Shown: piece after piece, positions 7,607-15,671 of the stretch
How positions within the stretch are numbered: position 1 is the first letter of the stretch
How the letters are laid out: each line of letters opens with the position of its first letter
Assembly (NCBI RefSeq): GCF_900163695.1
Contig: NZ_FUIC01000029.1
Coordinates: forward strand, 1 to 56,300
DNA: 56,300 nucleotides
Origin: Gulosibacter sp. 10
Lineage (GTDB): Bacteria > Actinomycetota > Actinomycetes > Actinomycetales > Microbacteriaceae
Reading direction: 5' to 3'
Notes under the pieces: generated by a model
The model's database searches: none
What the model saw: the letters and a program-made list of their open reading frames with translations, nothing else
What the model was told of the DNA's origin: nothing
Program-made: the position numbers and the translations under genes

Positions 7607-8845
7607 ATGCCCGTCGCTCCTCGAGGAACCCGCGCTTTGAGTCCCAAACACGCCGCACTCCCGTCGCCCGCCGTGCTTCGACGCCGCAAACTCGCGCGGC
7701 TGTGCCTGGCCGGGGCCATCGTCGCCGCACTCGCGGCGGCTTCGGGCGCCCAGCTGCTCAACCCGTCGGGCGCCCCGGCCGCCATCGAGACCGTCCCGAC
7801 CGCAGCGCCCGAGCCCACGCTGGTGACCGGCCCGGACGCGGAGTCGGAGGCCGGCGGCCTCGACGGCCAGGGCGGGCGCGGCACCCACGACGCCGCGCTC
7901 GAGGGGGCCGGCGGGAGCGGCGCCCCGGGCCTCGCGCCACCGGGCGACCAGCTCTCCGGGGCCGCTTCTCCCCCAGGGCGCTCGGATCAGCTCGTGCAGT
8001 GGCCGCTCACGACGCGCGACCGCAACATCACCTCGTACTTCGGCCCCCGCACCTCCCCGTGCGCGGGCTGCTCCTCCAACCATCGCGGCCTCGACTTCGC
8101 GGGCGCGGTAGGGATGCCCGTCGGCTCGATCGCCGACGGCGTGGTCGTGGACCTCTCGGCCGCCGACCGCGGCGGTCTCGGCGTGCACGTCGTGATCGAG
8201 CATCGGATCGACGGCAAGATCACGCACTCCGTCTACGGGCATCTGCACACCGGTTCCATCACCGTGTCGGTGGGCGAGCGGGTGCAGGCGGGCGAGCGTA
8301 TCGGCTCGCTCGGCAACACCGGCGCCTCCACGGGCCCGCACCTGCACCTCGAGATCATCATCCAGGGCACGCACGTGGACCCGCTCTCGTTCCTGCGCAA
8401 ATACGCCGACGGTCATGACGTGGACATCATCGACCGTCCGCCGGTCGACTGGGCGAAGGATCAGGACCCCGACGCCGAGGGCGAGGGCTGGCAGCCGGAC
8501 GAGGACACGCTCGACGTGGACCCCGACGAGCACGGGAACCCCTCGCCGTCGCCCACCCCGACGCCCGACCCGAGCGAGACCCCCGCCCCGGGCGAGGATC
8601 CCGGTCCGACCGACGGCCCGGGCGAGACGGACTCGCCCGAGGAGACCGATGGCCCCGGAGAATCGCCGCAGCCGACCCCGACCGGCGGTCCCGAGGAGCC
8701 GGGCGAATCCGAGGGCCCGGGCAGCGGCCCCGGCGAGGAGACCTGCGAGGACGAGGCCGGTGCGGACGAGCCCGGCGACGAGACGCAGGACCCCGACTCG
8801 ACCTGCCCGCCGGACGCGGAGGAGCCGGCACCGACGAAGCCCTGA
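7607..8845 (+). CDS. M23-family (LytM-type) metallopeptidase with acidic proline-rich tail
   Basis: About 412 residues. One hydrophobic segment near residues 28-50 is a signal anchor. A low-complexity linker precedes the M23 domain (about residues 130-265). Zinc ligands are visible: NHRGLDF (H159, D163) and GPHLHLE (H245, H247), with the usual GNTGASTGPH lead-in. Such enzymes cleave peptide cross-links in peptidoglycan outside the membrane. The last about 120 residues are Pro/Glu/Asp/Gly-rich and would form an extended wall-spanning tail. The start is uncertain: ATG 7607 is used here, but TTG 7637 has a better site (GAGGA at 7623-7627). Four Cys (two in the domain at CAGC, two in the tail) may form disulfides. 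Confidence 0.85.
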   Translation: MPVAPRGTRALSPKHAALPSPAVLRRRKLARLCLAGAIVAALAAASGAQLLNPSGAPAAIETVPTAAPEPTLVTGPDAESEAGGLDGQGGRGTHDAALEGAGGSGAPGLAPPGDQLSGAASPPGRSDQLVQWPLTTRDRNITSYFGPRTSPCAGCSSNHRGLDFAGAVGMPVGSIADGVVVDLSAADRGGLGVHVVIEHRIDGKITHSVYGHLHTGSITVSVGERVQAGERIGSLGNTGASTGPHLHLEIIIQGTHVDPLSFLRKYADGHDVDIIDRPPVDWAKDQDPDAEGEGWQPDEDTLDVDPDEHGNPSPSPTPTPDPSETPAPGEDPGPTDGPGETDSPEETDGPGESPQPTPTGGPEEPGESEGPGSGPGEETCEDEAGADEPGDETQDPDSTCPPDAEEPAPTKP

Positions 8846-8914
8846 GCCGGACGGCGCCGGGCCCTTCCGACGGGGCCCATCCGGCGGGGTTCGTCCGACG
8901 GGACCCGTCCGGCT
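8845..8914. terminator. Inverted repeat between convergent genes, candidate bidirectional terminator
   Basis: Perfect 10-bp arms AGCCGGACGG (8845-8854) and CCGTCCGGCT (8905-8914) enclose a GC-rich stretch with shorter internal hairpins. It lies between the ends of the convergent M23 peptidase and APH-like kinase genes. Confidence 0.45.
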
Positions 8915-8936
8915 CGGGCGACACGGCTCCCGCCGC

Positions 8937-9884
8937 TCAGGGGCGGTCCGGCACGCCCTCCTCGAGCCAGCCGCGCATCGCGGCGGCGGCCCGGTCCGCG
9001 ATCGCGTGGCCTGGCGGCCGGGTCGCGAGGTCGCTCAGCGCGAACATGTCGAGGATGCGGCCGAGGAAGAGCCAATCGGCCTCGAGCGGCAGCCCCGCAG
9101 GGGGCCGCGCGGCGAATCCCGCCCGGAAGCCCTCGCGGAAGCCGGCCGGGTAGTCCCGCTCGAAACGCAGCATGTTCGCGGCGTCGGCGTACGGGCTACC
9201 CGAGAAGGCGAACTCCCAGTCGAGCACCGCGGCCACCTGCCATGCGCCGGAGCGGCGGGAGATCAGGATGTTCTTGGGATTGGCGTCCGCGTGCACGAGC
9301 CGCGCATGCGCGTCGACCCGGTCGAGCGCGGGGGCGAGCCGCGCGCAGAGCGCTGCCCAGGCCTCCCGCTCCTCCGCCGCGAGACGCTCCGCGGGCGTCC
9401 TCGCCATGCACTGCCGCGCGAACGCCGGCAGCTGCGCCGACCACGGCTCCCCCGCTCCCGGCGCGAGCCCCTCGCCGTCGAAGAATCCGGGCCGGTCGAA
9501 CGAGACCCTCCCGATCCTCGAGATCGTCGACCCGACCTCGGCCCCGAGCGCCGCCGCATCCTCCGGCGCGCAGCGGTCCGCCTCGAGCACCTCGCCCAGC
9601 AGCTCGCCCTCGACGAACTCGAGCACCGTCACGGCCCGGTCGCCGCCGTCGGAGGCCGGCAGGACGCACCGCACCGCGGGGACGGGGATGCCGGCGCGGG
9701 CGGCCTCGCGCATGACGGCCGCCTCCACGAGCGGGGCCTCGCCGCCGCACCGGACGACGACGCGCCCGCCGTCGGCGAGCTCGACGAGGCTCGTCGCATG
9801 CGAGTACCCGCCTGCGAGCGACCGGACCTCGCGCACGGCTGCGCCGGTCGCCGACTCGACCCTCCGGATCTCCTCAGGCGTCAT
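8937..9884 (-). CDS. Aminoglycoside-phosphotransferase-like kinase (APH family)
   Basis: 315 residues with a kinase-like fold. The N-lobe has LAGGYSHATSLVELADGGRVVVR, a hinge at VTVLEFVEGELL, the Brenner catalytic motif HADANPKNIL and the metal-binding LDWEFAFSGSPYAD. Family members phosphorylate small hydroxylated molecules such as aminoglycosides, homoserine or choline; the substrate here cannot be told, and resistance should not be assumed. The ATG start follows AAGGAGAG and overlaps the stop of a 40-residue membrane peptide gene (ATGA). The BCCT carrier upstream suggests a quaternary amine or related solute as one possibility (inference). Confidence 0.8.
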   Translation of the reverse strand: MTPEEIRRVESATGAAVREVRSLAGGYSHATSLVELADGGRVVVRCGGEAPLVEAAVMREAARAGIPVPAVRCVLPASDGGDRAVTVLEFVEGELLGEVLEADRCAPEDAAALGAEVGSTISRIGRVSFDRPGFFDGEGLAPGAGEPWSAQLPAFARQCMARTPAERLAAEEREAWAALCARLAPALDRVDAHARLVHADANPKNILISRRSGAWQVAAVLDWEFAFSGSPYADAANMLRFERDYPAGFREGFRAGFAARPPAGLPLEADWLFLGRILDMFALSDLATRPPGHAIADRAAAAMRGWLEEGVPDRP

Positions 9885-10003
9885 CGGCGCGACTCTCCTT
9901 CCCAGGTGCGGGAGCGGCCGTCGTGCGCGAGGCCGCCCGCGACGAGCAGGATCGCGAGGACGCCGATCTGGATGATCAGCAGCAGCCGTGCGGTCGGGGT
10001 CAT
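9881..10003 (-). CDS. Small 40-residue single-pass membrane peptide
   Basis: Reads MTPTARLLLIIQIGVLAILL, then VAGGLAHDGRSRTWEGESRR: one hydrophobic helix (about residues 6-24) with a charged C-terminus. The TGA overlaps the ATG of the APH-like gene (ATGA), which strongly supports translation. It lies 132 nt downstream of the BCCT carrier gene on the same strand with a repeat-family hairpin between. It could be an accessory subunit of the carrier, as small peptides are for some sodium symporters, but no homolog is recognised. Confidence 0.55.
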   Translation of the reverse strand: MTPTARLLLIIQIGVLAILLVAGGLAHDGRSRTWEGESRR

Positions 10004-10049
10004 CGGCGGTCCGTTCTCGAGCGATGCGGAGACGGTTCACTCCGCAGGA

Positions 10050-10126
10050 CCAGCATGCCGCAGATGCGTCACAGTCCGTCGTTCCGACCGGGCCGGAACG
10101 ACGGACTGCGACGCATCTTGCGGGGC
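10050..10126. repeat. Diverged member of the palindromic repeat family (copy A)
   Basis: A near-perfect hairpin: CCGCAGATGCGTCACAG continues into TCCGTCGTTCCG and is mirrored by CGGAACGACGGA, CTGCGACGCATCTTGCGG. The outer AGATGCGTCRCAG segment matches the repeats at 49.6-51.2 kb. The inner stem has a different sequence but is fully self-complementary. It lies 10 nt past the BCCT stop, where it may act as a terminator or attenuator. Confidence 0.75.
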
Positions 10127-10135
10127 GCCGCCGCG

Positions 10136-12007
10136 CTAGTCCTCGGGGTCCCGCCGCGAGAACATCCCGCGCGTGCGCGAGAGCCGGTAGTCGATGCGGT
10201 CGTCGACGTAGGTCTCGACCTCGGGGCGCTCGCCGATGGTGCTCGCCCACTCGTCGGTGATCCGCTGCGTGACCCGCTCGAGCCGCTCGCGCTGCTCGTC
10301 GCGCTTGCGCACCTTGTCGTCGAGCACCAGGGCTCTCACCGTGGCCCAGCTCATGAGCAGCAGCACCACGCTGAACGGCAGCGCCGTCGCGAGGGCCGCC
10401 GACTGCAGCCCCTGCAATCCGCCCGCCACGAGCAGGCCGATCGCCACGAGGCCCTCGATGAGCGACCACAGCACTCGCGACCAGACCGGCGGGTTGGGGT
10501 GTCCGCCGGAGGCGAGCATGTCGACCACGAGCGAACCGGAGTCGGAGGAGGTGATGAAGAACAGCGCCACGATGATGATGCCGGCGATCGAGAGGATGCT
10601 GCCCATCGGCAGCCCGCCGAGCACCGTGAAGAGCGCCCCCTCGGCGTTCACCTCGCCGTTCTCGACGAGATCGCCCTCGCCGAAGAGCTGGCGGAAGAGC
10701 CCCGCGCCGCCCATCACCGAGAACCAGATGAACCCGACCAGCGCCGGCACGAGCAGCACGCCCGTGATGAACTGGCGCACCGTGCGGCCGCGCGAGATCC
10801 GCGCGATGAAGATGCCGACGAAGGGCGACCAGGAGATCCACCAGCCCCAGTAGAAGATGGTCCACTTCGAGAACCAGCCCTGCGCCTCGTCGGTGCGGTG
10901 GAAGGCGCCGACGTCGAAGGTCATCTGCATGAAGTTCGCGAGGTAGTAGCCGAGCGACTCGGTGAAGTTCTGCAGCAGGAACAGGGTGGGCCCGAGCAGC
11001 AGCACGCTCACGAGCAGCAGCCCGGCGAGCGACAGGTTGATGTTCGAGAGCCACTTGATGCCCGCGCCCAGGCCGCTGACCACCGAGAAGGTCGCGAGGA
11101 AGGTGATCACCGCGATGAGGATCACGAGGATCGTGTTGTCGACGGTGTCGACGATGCCGATGGACTGCATGCCCGACGAGATCTGCTGGACTCCGAGGCC
11201 GAGCGAGGTCGCGATGCCGAAGACGGTGCCGAAGATCGCGAGGATGTCGATGACATCGCCGACCCAGCCCTTGACCCGCTCGCCGAACAGCGGCTCGAGG
11301 GCCCAGCGGATCGAGACGGGGCGGCCCCGGCGGTGGATCGCGTAGCCGACCGCGAGGCCGATCATCGCGTAGATCGCCCACGGGTGCAGGCCCCAGTGGA
11401 TGAAGGTCTGGGCCATCGCGAGCCCCGCGAGCTCCTCCTGGCTGCCGTCCCAGCCGGGCTTCTGCTCGACGGTGGCGTAGGTGACGGGCTCCCCGACGCC
11501 GTAGAAGACGAGGCCGATGCCCATGCCCGCGGCGAAGAGCATCGCGAACCACGAGAGCACGCCGTACTCGGGCCGCTCGTCGTCGCGCCCGAGCCGGATC
11601 TTCCCGAGCGAGGAGGAGGCGATGAAGATCGCCAGCACGATGAAGAGGGCGATGACCAGCATGTAGTACCAGCCGAAGGTCGCGACGATCCAGTCCTGGA
11701 CCGTGATGAATACCTCTCCCGCCACATCCGGCAGGAGGATCGCGAACAGCGCGACGCCGAGCACTACGATGAGCGCCGGCCAGAAGACGCGCGGTGAGAT
11801 CATGCCCTTGCCGATGCGCACGCCGTGACGGCGCAGCTTGGCGACGATCTTCGCGTCCGTGTCGTCGTCGCCGATCTGCACCGCCCGGTGCAGCCGCACC
11901 GTCTCGGGGAGCCCTGACTCATCGACGGCGGCGGCCTGCCCGGGCCCGTTCGATTCGGGCGGCTCGCCGCTCTCGGACGTACTGGAGGTGTGCTCCTGAG
12001 AGCTCAT
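10136..12007 (-). CDS. BCCT-family glycine betaine/choline/carnitine-type transporter
   Basis: 623 residues with twelve predicted membrane helices from about residue 75. BCCT hallmarks are present: MLFAAGMGIGLVFYGVGEP in the sodium/substrate region, FIHWGLHPWAIYA, and the tryptophan-rich box IFYWGWWISWSPFVGIFIAR. Family members import glycine betaine, ectoine, carnitine or choline with sodium for osmoprotection. The N-terminal extension (about 70 residues) is acidic, and the C-terminal tail (RKRDEQRERLERVTQRI onward) is long and charged, as in BetP-like osmosensing carriers. The ATG at 12007 was chosen because the upstream in-frame part is not transporter-like. A four-codon minimal ORF (ATGGGAAAATGA) overlaps this start. 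Confidence 0.92.
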   Translation of the reverse strand: MSSQEHTSSTSESGEPPESNGPGQAAAVDESGLPETVRLHRAVQIGDDDTDAKIVAKLRRHGVRIGKGMISPRVFWPALIVVLGVALFAILLPDVAGEVFITVQDWIVATFGWYYMLVIALFIVLAIFIASSSLGKIRLGRDDERPEYGVLSWFAMLFAAGMGIGLVFYGVGEPVTYATVEQKPGWDGSQEELAGLAMAQTFIHWGLHPWAIYAMIGLAVGYAIHRRGRPVSIRWALEPLFGERVKGWVGDVIDILAIFGTVFGIATSLGLGVQQISSGMQSIGIVDTVDNTILVILIAVITFLATFSVVSGLGAGIKWLSNINLSLAGLLLVSVLLLGPTLFLLQNFTESLGYYLANFMQMTFDVGAFHRTDEAQGWFSKWTIFYWGWWISWSPFVGIFIARISRGRTVRQFITGVLLVPALVGFIWFSVMGGAGLFRQLFGEGDLVENGEVNAEGALFTVLGGLPMGSILSIAGIIIVALFFITSSDSGSLVVDMLASGGHPNPPVWSRVLWSLIEGLVAIGLLVAGGLQGLQSAALATALPFSVVLLLMSWATVRALVLDDKVRKRDEQRERLERVTQRITDEWASTIGERPEVETYVDDRIDYRLSRTRGMFSRRDPED

Positions 12008-12160
12008 TTTCCCATTTTCCGTTCTGTAGATCGGTCGATGTGCATCCAACAGCCTTGCGGAAGCCCCGCCGAAATGGCAAACGCGACGCCGTTTCCGCGC
12101 CCTCGAAGTCGCGGCCCCGCGCGGCTCGGATGCGCTCGGGGACGGATCTGACCGGATGGG

Positions 12161-12166
12161 TATGCT
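12161..12166 (+). promoter_or_regulatory. Candidate -10 box (TATGCT) before a leaderless short ORF
   Basis: TATGCT ends 6 nt before the ATG at 12173. The same box-to-start spacing recurs at several other genes in the window. No clear -35 box is visible. Confidence 0.35.
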
Positions 12167-12172
12167 CGGGGC

Positions 12173-12250
12173 ATGCACCCCAGCGCGCCATCGCCGAGAC
12201 GGGCGCCGATGCGCCCGCTCGTACTCGCCTGCGGGAAGGTCGCCGGGTGA
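12173..12250 (+). CDS. Putative 25-residue leader ORF coupled to the Nudix gene
   Basis: ATG at 12173 opens a short ORF encoding MHPSAPSPRRAPMRPL, then VLACGKVAG. Its TGA (12248-12250) overlaps the GTG start of the Nudix gene. A TATGCT box 6 nt upstream would make it leaderless. It may serve only to deliver ribosomes to the Nudix start; its composition suggests no product function. It is too short for certainty. Confidence 0.35.
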   Translation: MHPSAPSPRRAPMRPLVLACGKVAG

Positions 12251-12660
12251 GCGGCGTCGTCCGCGCGGCGAGCGCGATCATCCTGGACGACCGGCGTCGC
12301 GTGCTGCTCGTCCTCCGCGGCCACGAGCCCGAGCGGGGGCGCTGGTCGGTGCCCGGCGGACGCTGCGAGCCCGGCGAGACGTTCGCGGAGGCCGCCGCGC
12401 GCGAGGCCCTCGAGGAGACCGGCCTGCACGTCGAGATCCACGAGGAGCTGTGGGTCGTACGCATCCCCACCGGCGACGGCCGGACGTTCGAGGTGCACGA
12501 CTTCGCCGCCACGGTGCTGGGCGGGACGCTCCGCCCGGGCGACGACGCCGACGACGCGCGCTGGGCATCCGACGAGGAGCTCGACGCCCTGCCGCTGACC
12601 GAGGACCTCGCCGGCCATCTCCGCCGGGCCGACGTGTTCGGCACCCGCCGGACGAACTGA
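12247..12660 (+). CDS. Nudix hydrolase
   Basis: 137 residues. The Nudix box is complete: GRCEPGE, TFAEAAA, then REALEETGL, matching G-x5-E-x7-R-E-U-x-E-E-x-G-U at about residues 38-60. The protein starts with VVRAASAIILDDRRRVLLVLR and has WSVPGG before the box. Nudix enzymes hydrolyse nucleoside diphosphate derivatives, cleaning up damaged nucleotides or sugar nucleotides; the substrate cannot be predicted here. The GTG start has GGGAAGG about 8 nt upstream and overlaps the stop of a 25-codon leader ORF. Confidence 0.88.
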   Translation: MSGVVRAASAIILDDRRRVLLVLRGHEPERGRWSVPGGRCEPGETFAEAAAREALEETGLHVEIHEELWVVRIPTGDGRTFEVHDFAATVLGGTLRPGDDADDARWASDEELDALPLTEDLAGHLRRADVFGTRRTN

Positions 12661-12776
12661 GCCCATCGGGCCGAGCCCCGGCCCGAGGATCCCCGCCGGA
12701 GCCCGGGGGCTGAGCCCGATCCCGACGTCTCTCCGGCAGCCTTCCGGCGCAATCCGACCCGCTCGATCCGACCGTC

Positions 12777-13154
12777 TCAGCCCGCCGTGCCGGCCCGGCC
12801 GCACTCGCGCTCGATCCAGCGGCAGATCGCCTCCACCACGCGGGCGCGCTCGGCGCCGTCGAGCGCACGGCCCGGCGGGATGCCGTGCCACCGGTGCAGG
12901 CACGTGCGGCAGCACGTGGCGGTCGCGTGCTGGGCGACGAACACCGGGTGCCCGCGGTACGGCGTCTGCCTGCCGTCGTTCGTGGGCTCGGCCGGCGCGA
13001 GCCGCCGCTCGATCAGCTCCGCCGCGTGCCGGCGCATCGTGTCGTGCCCGCGCGTCCGCGCCGTCTCCAGCTCGCGGCCGCGCAGGTGGAATCGGGCGCG
13101 GAACCGCTGGCGTGCGAGCCGCTGGAGCAGCGCGTCGAGATCGTCCGTCATCAT
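12777..13154 (-). CDS. DUF4186 family protein
   Basis: 125 residues matching the DUF4186 pattern: RARFHLRGRELETARTRG, HAAELIERRLAPAEPTNDG, QTPYRGHPVFVAQHATATCC and CLHRWHGIPPGRAL. The paired cysteines CCRTC and several His suggest a metal-binding or redox site, but the family function is unknown. A TACGGT box ends 6 nt before the ATG at 13154 and no ribosome binding site is visible, so the transcript may be leaderless. The second codon is also ATG. The next gene upstream on this strand is the phosphatase, 63 nt away. Confidence 0.85.
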   Translation of the reverse strand: MMTDDLDALLQRLARQRFRARFHLRGRELETARTRGHDTMRRHAAELIERRLAPAEPTNDGRQTPYRGHPVFVAQHATATCCRTCLHRWHGIPPGRALDGAERARVVEAICRWIERECGRAGTAG

Positions 13155-13217
13155 GCCCGCACCGTACCGCCGCCATCGGACATGCCCGCGACGCGCGGCA
13201 TCGGCCGAGCGACGGCA

Positions 13218-14030
13218 TCACTCGATGAGCGACTCGCGGATCCGCTCCTGCGCGTCCGCGTCGATGCCGAGCCCGTCCGAGAAGTAGCCCCTCACGGAGC
13301 CGAAGCGCGCCGTCATCTCGTCGATCGCCGTGCGCAGATAGTCCGGGTCGACGCCGAGCACGGGCTTGAGGATCTCGGGATCGCCGCCGTCCGCGGCGAA
13401 CTGCGCGAAGAGCGCGTCGAACCTCGGCAGCAGGTAGCGGTTCGTGAGCTCGTAGTCGTAGAAGACGTGCTCCTCCTCCGCGCCGAGCAGCATCAGGGTC
13501 GCGGCCGAGGCCCAGCCGGTACGGTCCTTGCCGGTGGTGCAGTGCACCAGCGCGGGGGCGTCCGCCTCGGCCATGCGCAGGAAGAAGGTGCGGTAGGCGC
13601 GCAGCGCGCTGCCGGAGGACACGATCTCCCGGTAGGCGCCGCGGAACATCTCGACGGCCTTGCCGCCGCCGAGCGCCTCGGCGGCGCGGGCGGGATGCTG
13701 CACCACGTCGAGCAGCTCGGCCGGCGCCATCGCCGTCGCCTCCGCGAGCACATCGCAGACCACCGCGGCGGCCCCCTCCGGGAGCCGGTCGGGCGCGGCG
13801 GTGCGCTCGTGCTCGGTGCGCAGGTCGAACACCGTGCGGACCTCGAAGCGTCGCAGCACCTCGGCGTCGGGCGGGGTGAGGCGGTCCAGCGCGACGGAGC
13901 GGTAGAGCCTGCCCGTGCGCACGCGGCCTCCGGAGGCCACCGGGTAGCCGCCGATGTCGCGGAGGTTGGGCAGCGACCGGAGATCGATGAGGATGCCGGG
14001 CTCGGGCTGTTCGTGGGATGCGGTCGTCAT
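13218..14030 (-). CDS. Tyrosine/phosphoinositide-type protein phosphatase (Y_phosphatase3 family)
   Basis: 270 residues. The catalytic P-loop HCTTGKDRTGW fits H-C-x2-G-x-D-R-T-G of the PtpB-like and lipid-phosphatase-like bacterial enzymes. The N-terminus has the family-specific NLRDIGGYPVASGGRVRTGRLYRS, with FDLRTEHER following. The acid in the P-loop (KDR) is typical of the group able to act on phosphotyrosine and phosphoinositides. It is probably cytoplasmic or exported without a signal peptide, since none is seen. A TAGTCT box lies about 95 nt upstream. Confidence 0.9.
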   Translation of the reverse strand: MTTASHEQPEPGILIDLRSLPNLRDIGGYPVASGGRVRTGRLYRSVALDRLTPPDAEVLRRFEVRTVFDLRTEHERTAAPDRLPEGAAAVVCDVLAEATAMAPAELLDVVQHPARAAEALGGGKAVEMFRGAYREIVSSGSALRAYRTFFLRMAEADAPALVHCTTGKDRTGWASAATLMLLGAEEEHVFYDYELTNRYLLPRFDALFAQFAADGGDPEILKPVLGVDPDYLRTAIDEMTARFGSVRGYFSDGLGIDADAQERIRESLIE

Positions 14031-14216
14031 GCGCTGGAGCCTCTCTCGTGTGCGGCGACGGCCCGGCCGTCGCGGGCGCCGATCGCGCGGGTGCGCCGCC
14101 GATCGCGCTTCCTCGGGTCGGCCCAGACTACCGGCGCGGGCTCGTGATTCCGCGGAGCTTCGGCGGCCGCCTCGCCTGCGACGGCGGCGTTGCCCGCGCG
14201 CCCCACGCCCCCTCGC

Positions 14217-15218
14217 TCATCCTCCTGACGCCCCTCCCCGCGCGCCGCTCGAGCCGCCCTCCTCATCCGCGATGAGCCCGAGCAGGACGCTCGCGGGCTG
14301 CTCGGGCCGCTTGAGCGTGATCGCGAACTGCCTGCCGTCGGCCTGCGTGAGGACGAGGCCCGGCCCCTTCCGCAGGATGATCGCCGACCGGCCCGGCATG
14401 ATGCGGAAGCCCCAGCCGCCCCAGTCCATGGGCTCGAGCGTGGCGACCTCGACCTCGACGAGCTGCTCGGCCGCGACGCGCTTCAGCGGGATGCCGAGCA
14501 GCATGGAGGTCACCCGGAATCCGCGCCAGTCGACGGTGACGCGGTAGGCGCAGAACAGCAGCACGAGCAGGAGGCCGGCGAGGTACGGGATGATCGTCCA
14601 TCCCACCGTTCGCAGTCCCCCGTCAAGGATCGCCGGCAGGTAGCTGGGCACGCCGATGGCGAGCGTGAGGACGGCCACCGCCACGAACAGCCAGGAGGAG
14701 ATCGTGCGACTCCAGGCGACGCTCTCCCCCTCGCGCAGTCGCAGCGGCTCGACCCGCTCGGGCTCAGCCACGCCGACGGGCGGCGAGTCGCCCTTGGGCA
14801 GCAGCGCCACCGGCAGCAGGCCGTACAGCGGCGCCACCATGCTGGGGATGATCCACGGCCCGAGCTCGACCGTGTACGGGTCGGCGACGTCGAGCGCCGT
14901 GGCGGTGCTCATGAGCCAGAGGCCCAGCACCAGCGCGACCGTGGATCCGGCCAGACCGCCGATCGCCCGCTGCGTCCACTTGCCCTTGAGCGGCGCGAGC
15001 AGCAGCGCCGTGCCCACCGCCGCCGCGGCCAGCGCGACGCCGAGCAGCCAGGCGAACAGCGTCGCGCCGTCCGTCGCGGAGTCGGCCGGGCCGCTCGCGC
15101 TCCAATGCGAGGGCAGCTCCCGCGGCAGCCGCGAGCGCCACAGCGCCCAGGTGACGGGGATGACCGCGGCGGGCAGCCAGAGCAGGAGGATCGCGAACGT
15201 CTTGCGGGCTGTCCTCAC
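14217..15218 (-). CDS. DUF1648-containing membrane protein co-transcribed with a GntR regulator
   Basis: 333 residues with about seven hydrophobic segments. The N-terminus has LLLWLPAAVIPVTWALW, then LPRELPSHWSASGPAD, the DUF1648 signature also seen in SdpI-like immunity proteins. The C-terminal third is a soluble PH-like region (VDWRGFRVTSMLLGIPLKRV, RIMPGRSAIILRKGPGLVLT). The GTG start overlaps the gntR stop (GTGA), so expression follows that regulator. A role in sensing or resisting envelope stress is possible by analogy with SdpI/YtrA neighbours, but is not shown. Confidence 0.8.
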   Translation of the reverse strand: MRTARKTFAILLLWLPAAVIPVTWALWRSRLPRELPSHWSASGPADSATDGATLFAWLLGVALAAAAVGTALLLAPLKGKWTQRAIGGLAGSTVALVLGLWLMSTATALDVADPYTVELGPWIIPSMVAPLYGLLPVALLPKGDSPPVGVAEPERVEPLRLREGESVAWSRTISSWLFVAVAVLTLAIGVPSYLPAILDGGLRTVGWTIIPYLAGLLLVLLFCAYRVTVDWRGFRVTSMLLGIPLKRVAAEQLVEVEVATLEPMDWGGWGFRIMPGRSAIILRKGPGLVLTQADGRQFAITLKRPEQPASVLLGLIADEEGGSSGARGGASGG

Positions 15219-15577
15219 GCGGTTCCTCCCATCAGCCGGTCGATGCGGGCGTGCACGTCCTGCGGCGAGAGCCCCAGCTTGCGCGCCTCCTCGGCGAGCT
15301 GCATCGCGAGCTCGCCCACGCGCACCGCGAGCGCCCCGGCGTCCTCGCGCACGTAGGCGCCGCGGCCCTGGCGCATCTCGATGAGCTCCTCGTCGCGCAG
15401 CCGCTGATACGCGCGGAGCACGGTGTGCATGTTCACCCGCAGCGAGACCGAGAGCTCCCGTGCAGGGGGCAGCCGCTCGCCCGGAGCGAGATCGCCGGAG
15501 ACGATGGCCGCGCGGATCTGCACGGCGATCTGGTCGGCGAGCGACACCGACGAGCTCTGATCCACTCGGAACAACAT
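15215..15577 (-). CDS. GntR-family transcriptional regulator, YtrA subfamily
   Basis: 120 residues, the usual YtrA-subfamily length. The winged helix covers residues 10-75: SLADQIAVQIRAAIVSGDLAPGERLPPARELSVSLRVNMHTVLRAYQRL, written here across its natural breaks, with RGRGAYVRE closing the wing. A short helical dimerisation tail follows. It lies first in an operon with the DUF1648 membrane gene. A 22-bp imperfect palindrome (15577-15598) overlaps its -10 box and recurs before the CPBP protease gene, so it probably represses both (inference). Confidence 0.9.
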   Translation of the reverse strand: MLFRVDQSSSVSLADQIAVQIRAAIVSGDLAPGERLPPARELSVSLRVNMHTVLRAYQRLRDEELIEMRQGRGAYVREDAGALAVRVGELAMQLAEEARKLGLSPQDVHARIDRLMGGTA

Positions 15578-15598
15578 GTTCTAGATCATATGCGAACA
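15577..15598 (-). promoter_or_regulatory. GntR operator and leaderless promoter of gntR
   Basis: TGTTCTA, 8 nt, GCGAACA on the plus strand. On the minus strand TATGAT (15590-15585) lies 7 nt before the gntR ATG, inside the palindrome. The same layout is found at 17773-17794. Confidence 0.6.
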
Positions 15599-15671
15599 AT
15601 GGCGGGTTCGCCGGTGAAGGGCGGCGCGGGCGATGACGCGGAAGGCGGGCGCCCTCCCATTCCCCGACTCC

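Noticed and set aside
8937-9884. Antibiotic-resistance gene
   Set aside because: The APH-like fold alone does not indicate aminoglycoside resistance; many family members are metabolic kinases, and no resistance context is present.
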